Origin: Terriglobia bacterium | GTDB lineage: Bacteria; Acidobacteriota; Terriglobia; Bryobacterales; UBA6623 | Direction: 5' to 3' | DNA: 64,000 nucleotides | Assembly (NCBI GenBank): GCA_009841225.1 | Contig: VXMF01000048.1 | Location: forward strand, 186,001-250,000 | In this document: in pieces, positions 59,188 through 64,000 of the stretch | Layout: every line of letters begins with the position of its first letter | Numbering within the stretch: position 1 is the first letter of the stretch | Program-made: the position numbers and the translations under genes | The notes under the pieces: model-generated | Databases searched by the model: none | Told to the model about the DNA's origin: nothing | The model's input: the letters and a program-made list of their open reading frames with translations, nothing else

Positions 59188-60972
59188 ATGGCAAGCGAAT
59201 CAGGAAAGGGCGGTAGCGAAGCCAAGACCTCCGCCAAGAAGGCCGCCGCGAAGAAGCCTGCGGCGAAGGAGTCCGCCAGCACCAAGCAGGGCGCAGCCGC
59301 CCGCAAGACTGGCGCCAAGCGGCCGTCGACAACCGCTCCGAAGGCGGCTGCCAAGAAACAGGCGGTTTCTCCGAGCTCCTCCAGCAGCGCCGCCACAGCG
59401 CCGCCCGAGGAAAAATCCACTGGAAAGAAGACGAGCGCAACGCGCAAGAAGGCGTCTTCGGACATCAAGACCGCCGCCAAGTCCGCCGCGGCCGGCACGA
59501 TCGAGGCGACGGGGGAAGCTCCGGCCGGCACGAAGGCCAAGGCAAGGCCCAAGAAGGCGGCAAAGGAGTCCGTCGCGACTGACAAGCCCGAGCCCGCGAA
59601 AGCGACCAAGCGGAAGGAGTCCGCCGCCCCGAAGGCGCAGAAGACCACCAAGCGAGCCCCCTTGCCGGGCCCAGAGATCAAGCGGGCTCCGAAAAAGTCC
59701 ATCGAAAAGACGACAACTCACGAGAAGCTCGAATCTGCCGAGCAAAAGGAAGTCGAGGAAGGGCGCCGGCCGTTGGACGGAATCCGGGTCCTTGACCTGA
59801 GCCGACTCCTTCCAGGGCCGTACGCAAGCCACATCCTGGCCAGCTTCGGCGCGGACGTGATCAAGGTGGAGAGGCCGGGAGAGGGGGACTACATGCGCGA
59901 GTACCTCCCCCAGACTCAAGGCTTTAACGCGACTTTCCTCACGATCAATCGAGGGAAGCGTAGTATCTCGCTCGACTTGCGGAAGCCGGAGGGCAAGGAG
60001 GTCTTCCGCGCCTTGGTGGAGCGTTCCGACGTCGTCCTAGATGGATTCCGTCCCGGCGTGATGGACAGGCTGGGTCTGGGTTACCAAGTCCTTAGTGAAG
60101 TCAATCCCAAGATCATCTACGCGGCGCTGACCGGATACGGCCAGACCGGCCCGAATGCCCAGCAGGCCGGCCATGACCTGAACTATCTGGCGCTGTCCGG
60201 CATGCTTGACCTGCTCGGGGATGCCGAGGGCGTGCCGCTGGTGCCCGGGATCCAGATCGCCGACGTGGCAGCCGGAGCGCTGCCCACTGTGATCGGGATC
60301 CTGCTCGCCCTTCAACACCGCAACAAGAGCAAGGCCGGGCAACTGGTCGATGTCTCGATGTTCGACTCCTTGCTCGGCCTGATGCCGGTGCAGGTCGCCA
60401 ACTACACGGCGACCAAGCGGCGGCCGAAGCGCGGCCACGAGCGTCTATTCGGGCGTTACGCCTGTTACAACATTTATCCCGTCCGTAACGGACGGTTCAT
60501 GGTGGTCGCAGCGCTGGAACCTAGGTTCTGGGCTGCGCTGTGCAAGGCGATTGACCGTGAGGACCTGATTCAGGACCAGTACGTAGAAGGTCATGCGCAA
60601 GACATCTTGATCGCCGAGCTGACGCGAATTTTCCAGAAGAAGCAGGTCGACGAGTGGATGGAGATCTTCGCTGACGTTGACGCATGCGTCACAGAAGTGC
60701 GGGAGATCTCCAGGTCTGTCCAAGACGACCATGTGGCTCAGCGCGGCTTGATCACGCCAATTCGCGGAAAGGATGGAGAGGTCTACGAGCAGCTAGGGGT
60801 GTTTCCGAAGCTATCCGAGGCCCCTGGGTATATTGCAGGCGACGCCCCTCGGCGCGGCCAGCACACGCGCCAAATCCTGAGGTCTCTCAAGTATCAGGCG
60901 AAGCAGATTGACGAGATGGTGGCTACCAAGGTCGTCGAGGAATCCGCGGGCAATAGCGGCAGCAAAGGCTAG
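59188..60972 (+). CDS. CaiB/BaiF CoA-transferase with Lys/Ala-rich N-terminal tail
   Basis: A protein of about 594 residues. The first about 190 are low complexity, dominated by Lys, Ala, Ser, Thr and Pro with AKKAAAKKPAAKES-like repeats resembling histone-H1 or HC1 tails. A family III CoA-transferase follows (about 192-570): DGIRVLDLSRLLPGPYAS, ADVIKVERPGEGD, the catalytic Asp in GHDLNYLALSG, and VDVSMFDSLL. It would move CoA between acids. The tail is absent from the usual about 400-residue family members and may mediate nucleic acid or surface binding. Confidence 0.85.
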   Translation: MASESGKGGSEAKTSAKKAAAKKPAAKESASTKQGAAARKTGAKRPSTTAPKAAAKKQAVSPSSSSSAATAPPEEKSTGKKTSATRKKASSDIKTAAKSAAAGTIEATGEAPAGTKAKARPKKAAKESVATDKPEPAKATKRKESAAPKAQKTTKRAPLPGPEIKRAPKKSIEKTTTHEKLESAEQKEVEEGRRPLDGIRVLDLSRLLPGPYASHILASFGADVIKVERPGEGDYMREYLPQTQGFNATFLTINRGKRSISLDLRKPEGKEVFRALVERSDVVLDGFRPGVMDRLGLGYQVLSEVNPKIIYAALTGYGQTGPNAQQAGHDLNYLALSGMLDLLGDAEGVPLVPGIQIADVAAGALPTVIGILLALQHRNKSKAGQLVDVSMFDSLLGLMPVQVANYTATKRRPKRGHERLFGRYACYNIYPVRNGRFMVVAALEPRFWAALCKAIDREDLIQDQYVEGHAQDILIAELTRIFQKKQVDEWMEIFADVDACVTEVREISRSVQDDHVAQRGLITPIRGKDGEVYEQLGVFPKLSEAPGYIAGDAPRRGQHTRQILRSLKYQAKQIDEMVATKVVEESAGNSGSKG

Positions 60973-60975
60973 CCC

Positions 60976-61013
60976 CTCCGTTCTGGAAAGCTTGGGGCCC
61001 GGACGGAGTTGTT
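60976..61013 (+). terminator. Hairpin with short T-run, probable terminator
   Basis: CTCCGTTCTGG (60976-60986) pairs with CCCGGACGGAG (60998-61008), ten pairs around one mismatch, followed by TTGTT. It lies between the stop codons of the convergent CoA-transferase and aminotransferase genes. Confidence 0.45.
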
Positions 61014-61017
61014 CCCA

Positions 61018-62325
61018 CTAGCTGGCCTGCAGTGCGCGGAGCGCCGGGCGAAACGCGGCGATGAACGCGTCTACGTCCTCCGTGGAGATATTGAGCGGCG
61101 GGCTGATTCGGATCACGTTTCCGTAGAGCCCACCCTTGCCGACGAGCAAGCCTCGCTCCCGAGCCTCTTCCATCAGCCGGTCGGTGTGGCGCGTCGCCGG
61201 CTCCTTCGTGTTGCGATCACAGACGAGTTCCAGAGCTTGCATCAACCCGACTCCGCGGACATCGCCGATCAAGGGAAACTCAGCTTGAAGTTCTGCTAAC
61301 TGTTTCGCGAGATAAGTGCCTACGTGCGCGGAGTTTGTCAACAGGTCTTGCTCGGCGATGAAGTCGACCACTGCCGCGGCCGCCGCAGTGGTGACCGGGT
61401 TTCCGCCAAAGGTTGACAGCGTGAGGAAGCGCATCGAATCGGCGATTTCGGGGCGGGCCAAAGTGGCACCGATGGGCAGGCCGTTTCCCAAACCCTTGGC
61501 CAGCGTAACGACGTCCGGCACCACATCGTAGTTCTCGATTCCGAACCACCTGCCGGTCCGGCCGCAGGCAGCCTGCACCTCGTCGCAAACGAAGATCCCG
61601 CCATGCTCGCGCACTATGTCCGTCACGATCTTGAAATACTCCTTGGGCGGGGTAATGAAGCCGCCGATTCCTTGGATCGGCTCGGCGATGAAGCCCGCCA
61701 CGCTCCCCGAGGTTGATGTCTCGATCAACTCCTTTACATCTGTCGCGCAGGCGATGTCGCAGGACGGATAGGTCTTACCGAACGGACAGCGGTAGCAGTA
61801 TGCGTTGTGTGCGTGGACGACTCCGGCGTCCGGCGGCCCAGGCCCCCTCCACACGCTCTGGCCGGTCAGCGCCCGGCCGCTGGAGGTTCTGCCGTGGTAG
61901 CTATGACGGAGCGCGACAATCTCCGTGTTTCCGGTATAGCAGCGGGCGAGCTGGATTGCGGTCTCGTTCGCTTCAGAGCCACTGTTGGTAAAGAAAGACT
62001 TGGTCAGTTGCCCGTCGGGTGAGATCTTAGCGAGCCTCGCGGCGAGGTTGATCTGCGGTCGGGTAGGGAAGAGCGTCGAGACATGATGCAGACGGTCGAC
62101 CTGTTGGTGTATCGCCGCGTTGACGCGGTCGTTCAGATGACCAACGCTGATGGTGACGATGCCGCCGAAGAAGTCGAGGTATTGCTTGCCATCCGAGTCC
62201 CAAACGTATTGATCCTTGGCTCGTTCGATGACCAGCGGGCGGTCAAAGAAATGGAACACCGCCGGGAACAAGTACTGCTTCCCGGCGAGGATCAGTTCGT
62301 CGCGGTCGTTGCGATTCGGCGGCAC
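61018..62325 (-). CDS. Class III aminotransferase (AGXT2/4-aminobutyrate-like)
   Basis: A protein of about 435 residues. The PLP site shows CDEVQAACGRTG (Asp) and VTLAKGLGNGLPIGATLARP (catalytic Lys), with SGSEANETAIQLARCYTG and VALRHSYHGRT in front. It uses an omega-amino acid or similar donor with a keto acid acceptor; AGXT2-type enzymes transfer from alanine to glyoxylate. The start is assigned to GTG 62325, where a CACAAT box lies 6 nt upstream; the longer frame to 62406 is not protein-like. Confidence 0.9.
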   Translation of the reverse strand: MPPNRNDRDELILAGKQYLFPAVFHFFDRPLVIERAKDQYVWDSDGKQYLDFFGGIVTISVGHLNDRVNAAIHQQVDRLHHVSTLFPTRPQINLAARLAKISPDGQLTKSFFTNSGSEANETAIQLARCYTGNTEIVALRHSYHGRTSSGRALTGQSVWRGPGPPDAGVVHAHNAYCYRCPFGKTYPSCDIACATDVKELIETSTSGSVAGFIAEPIQGIGGFITPPKEYFKIVTDIVREHGGIFVCDEVQAACGRTGRWFGIENYDVVPDVVTLAKGLGNGLPIGATLARPEIADSMRFLTLSTFGGNPVTTAAAAAVVDFIAEQDLLTNSAHVGTYLAKQLAELQAEFPLIGDVRGVGLMQALELVCDRNTKEPATRHTDRLMEEARERGLLVGKGGLYGNVIRISPPLNISTEDVDAFIAAFRPALRALQAS

Positions 62326-62331
62326 CCTTGC

Positions 62332-62337
62332 ATTGTG
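62332..62337 (-). promoter_or_regulatory. -10 box, leaderless start of the aminotransferase
   Basis: On the minus strand CACAAT ends 6 nt before GTG 62325. No -35 is visible. Confidence 0.35.
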
Positions 62338-62461
62338 CCGTATCGCGCCGGCCTGGGAACGCTCGGATGGGACGGGCGCGACACGGGCGAGCCGAGGGGC
62401 AGCCAACCGGGCCGCATTGCCCGCGCGCGCGGGGCAGCCTGAGTGTTCGGACGCAGAAGGC

Positions 62462-63121
62462 TCAGCGCCCCAAGACCGTTGCCAGCAAGCCGGGCTCGTC
62501 GGTAATGATGCCGTCGACGTTGAGTGCCAAGAGGCGGCGCATTTCGGACTCGCTGTTGACCGTCCAGGCCAGCACCTTGAGATCCTCGTCGTGGACTTCC
62601 TCGATGAAGTTGCGCGAGGCGAGCCGGAACTGCGGGATCACGAAGTCGATCGGGCTGTTGAAGCGGGTCTCTTCGTCTTGGGTGCGGTTGAAGATAAAAC
62701 CGAGCTGGATGTCGGGCAGCAAGTCATGCACCTTGTTCAACATCTTTGTGTGAAAGCCGCTGATCATGGTCTTGCTGATGTCGGCGTGTGCCTGAATCAA
62801 CTCGATCGCTTGCTCTTCGAAGCCCGGTTCCTTGAGTTCGATGTCGAGAAAAGCCCGGCCCGAAAAGCGCTTGAGCACTTCTTCGAAGAGGGGAATCTCG
62901 TAACCGTCTCCCAAATCACGGAACTCTGCATACGGAGTCGATGGCACGGAGCGGCGCCCCGAGACCGAGCTATGCACGACGACCAACTTGCCGTCGCCGG
63001 ACCGGCGCACGTCCAGCTCGACGCCATCGGCACCCTGGGAGAGCGCATGCTCGAAGCTCGGCACGGTGTTTTCCTTGTGTCCCTTGGCACCGCGGTGTCC
63101 GATGATGGTGGCTTGTTGCAT
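62462..63121 (-). CDS. Glycerophosphodiester phosphodiesterase
   Basis: A 219-residue GDPD-type TIM barrel. HRGAKGHKENTVPSF and GVELDVRRSGDGKLVVVHS hold the catalytic His, Glu and Asp, and AFLDIELKEPG the later Glu. The usual His-Asp after the beta strand is HS here (the Asp is replaced by Ser), so the second His is present but its partner is not. No signal peptide: it would act in the cytoplasm, hydrolysing deacylated phospholipids to glycerol-3-phosphate. Confidence 0.88.
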   Translation of the reverse strand: MQQATIIGHRGAKGHKENTVPSFEHALSQGADGVELDVRRSGDGKLVVVHSSVSGRRSVPSTPYAEFRDLGDGYEIPLFEEVLKRFSGRAFLDIELKEPGFEEQAIELIQAHADISKTMISGFHTKMLNKVHDLLPDIQLGFIFNRTQDEETRFNSPIDFVIPQFRLASRNFIEEVHDEDLKVLAWTVNSESEMRRLLALNVDGIITDEPGLLATVLGR

Positions 63122-63244
63122 GAGCTTGCTTCCTGGGATTCTGCCAGCCGCAAGGCGCGGCTGCGCTGCGGCGACCGGTTAGAGAGAAATGCGAGGGCAG
63201 GCGTGCCCAGATGGCCGACAGCGGAAGAGCATCACAGAAGAAGG

Positions 63245-63250
63245 TATTAT
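63245..63250 (-). promoter_or_regulatory. -10 box within a palindrome upstream of GDPD
   Basis: GGTATTATACC (63243-63253) is an 11-bp palindrome. On the minus strand it contains a perfect TATAAT about 124 nt before ATG 63121. No matching -35 is found. Confidence 0.4.
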
Positions 63251-63335
63251 ACCCCCGCTTGTGCAACTCGACCCCAGAGCGGAAAAGAATTTCCCGCGGA
63301 GCGGCGGTGAGCGCCGCTAGGCAAGCTTGGGCCGA

Positions 63336-63364
63336 TGGAAATGTCAGGTCGAATCGGCTAGAGT
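63336..63364 (+). promoter_or_regulatory. Promoter, leaderless start of the dehydratase gene
   Basis: TGGAAA (63336-63341), 17-nt spacer and TAGAGT (63359-63364), with ATG 63373 just 8 nt later. No ribosome site. Confidence 0.45.
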
Positions 63365-63372
63365 AACTGCCA

Positions 63373-64000
63373 ATGGCAGACCACCTCCAACGCCGATCTG
63401 TATTGCAAGGTGCAGCAGCGGGCATCGCTGCGGGCGCAGCTCTGGCACAGTCCGGATCTGCCGCGCCGGTCCCGTTCTCCGACGGACTCAAGATCACCAA
63501 ACTGGAAACGTTCTTGGTCAAGCCGCGCTGGCTGTTTCTGAAGATGCACACCGATGCCGGCCTGGTCGGTCTAGGCGAGCCCATAGTGGAGGGCCGGGCG
63601 AAGACCTGTGCCGAGGCCATTCGCGAGATGGAGCCGTACCTGCTGGGCAAGGACCCGCGGCGGGTGCAGCATCACTGGCAGGCCCTTTATCGACACGCGT
63701 TCTATCGCGGCGGCCCGGTGCTGACCAGCGCGCTGAGCGGCATCGAGCAGGCGATGTGGGACATCGCCGGGCAGGCTGCCGGGTTGCCGGTGTACGCCAT
63801 GTTGGGAGGTCCGACTCGGGACAGGGTGCGCCTGTACAAGGGCGGCACATCGCCGGACACGATCCGGGACGACATGGCACAGGGCTTCACCGCGTTCAAG
63901 GTCGGGCCGTACAAGGAGCGCCCGGCCCGGATTGTCGAGAACAGAGCCTTCGTTGACAAGGTGGCCGAGTCGTTTCGAGCGTTGCGAGAGGCCGGCGGGG
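63373..64000 (+). CDS. Enolase-superfamily dehydratase, galactonate dehydratase-like (partial)
   Basis: The gene runs off the right end; 209 codons are present. The N-terminal Tat-type signal (RRSVLQGAAAGIAAGAALAQ) is followed by the mandelate-racemase/DgoD N-domain: KITKLETFLVKPRWLFLKM, GLVGLGEPIVEGRAKT and FYRGGPVLTSALSGIEQAMW. The catalytic KxK and metal-binding residues lie beyond the edge. A Tat signal on this usually cytoplasmic family is uncommon. It probably dehydrates a sugar acid, matching the aldolase and dehydrogenase elsewhere in the window. Confidence 0.82.
   Translation, partial: MADHLQRRSVLQGAAAGIAAGAALAQSGSAAPVPFSDGLKITKLETFLVKPRWLFLKMHTDAGLVGLGEPIVEGRAKTCAEAIREMEPYLLGKDPRRVQHHWQALYRHAFYRGGPVLTSALSGIEQAMWDIAGQAAGLPVYAMLGGPTRDRVRLYKGGTSPDTIRDDMAQGFTAFKVGPYKERPARIVENRAFVDKVAESFRALREAGG

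Overview
The window is a high-GC bacterial chromosome segment of about 64 kb. It is densely packed with about 51 protein genes; no rRNA, tRNA, CRISPR array or insertion sequence was recognised. The gene content suggests an Acidobacteriota member of the Solibacter/Bryobacter type. DUF1549/DUF1553, DUF1501 and DUF1080 cassettes (shared by Acidobacteriota, Planctomycetota and Verrucomicrobiota) occur beside trmFO-xerC, gmk-rpoZ, the hopanoid radical-SAM gene hpnJ, CehA/McbA-type secreted hydrolases and many Tat-exported oxidoreductases and sulfatases. The assignment is inferred from gene families, not from a phylogeny.

Layout. 1-7 kb: end of an unidentified gene, a redoxin-DUF1549/DUF1553 cytochrome fusion, a stand-alone paralog of its redoxin domain, a Cys-type sulfatase coupled to a [2Fe-2S] ferredoxin, and a secreted beta-propeller. 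7-25 kb, almost all minus strand: a cytochrome c and DsbD pair, a small unknown gene and an MFS transporter, a TolB-propeller/CehA hydrolase, the DUF1549-DUF1501-DUF1080 operon, a broken small gene, a second sulfatase, and a MacAB-like ABC export operon. 25-31 kb: a VapBC toxin-antitoxin pair, a second CehA hydrolase, an agarase-like glycosidase, and a degraded copy of the CehA 3' end. 31-41 kb: SDR and aminoglycoside-phosphotransferase-like genes diverging, an esterase, a cNMP-binding/acyltransferase fusion, rhomboid, tatA, trmFO-xerC and hpnJ. 41.0-41.5 kb: a non-coding array of repeated DnaA-box-like TGTGGAAAT sites. 41.5-53 kb: an OPT transporter, secreted RraA-like protein, 2-hydroxyacid dehydrogenase and HpaI aldolase, an MsbA-like exporter, gmk-rpoZ, an amidohydrolase and a double-M42 peptidase. 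53-64 kb: a TPR gene and an unknown gene, a Gfo/Idh/MocA oxidoreductase, two consecutive ECF sigma/anti-sigma modules, a CoA-transferase with a long Lys/Ala-rich tail, a class III aminotransferase, GDPD, and the start of an enolase-superfamily dehydratase.

How it fits together. Much of the window looks built for scavenging of sulfated and acidic polysaccharides and organic acids: sulfatases, an agarase-like enzyme, DUF1080, CehA hydrolases, MFS and OPT uptake, then sugar-acid catabolism by dehydratase, 2-hydroxyacid dehydrogenase and aldolase. Secretion (Tat), disulfide handling (DsbD) and envelope-stress control (two ECF modules) support this periplasmic load. The most notable unexplained structures are the TGTGGAAAT array at 41.09-41.50 kb, a bipartite promoter motif shared by two distant genes, direct repeats around the agarase-like gene, a pseudo-peptidase half fused to M42, and the histone-like tail on a CoA-transferase. 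Start codons lying 5-8 nt from TAnnnT boxes suggest that leaderless or near-leaderless transcription is common.
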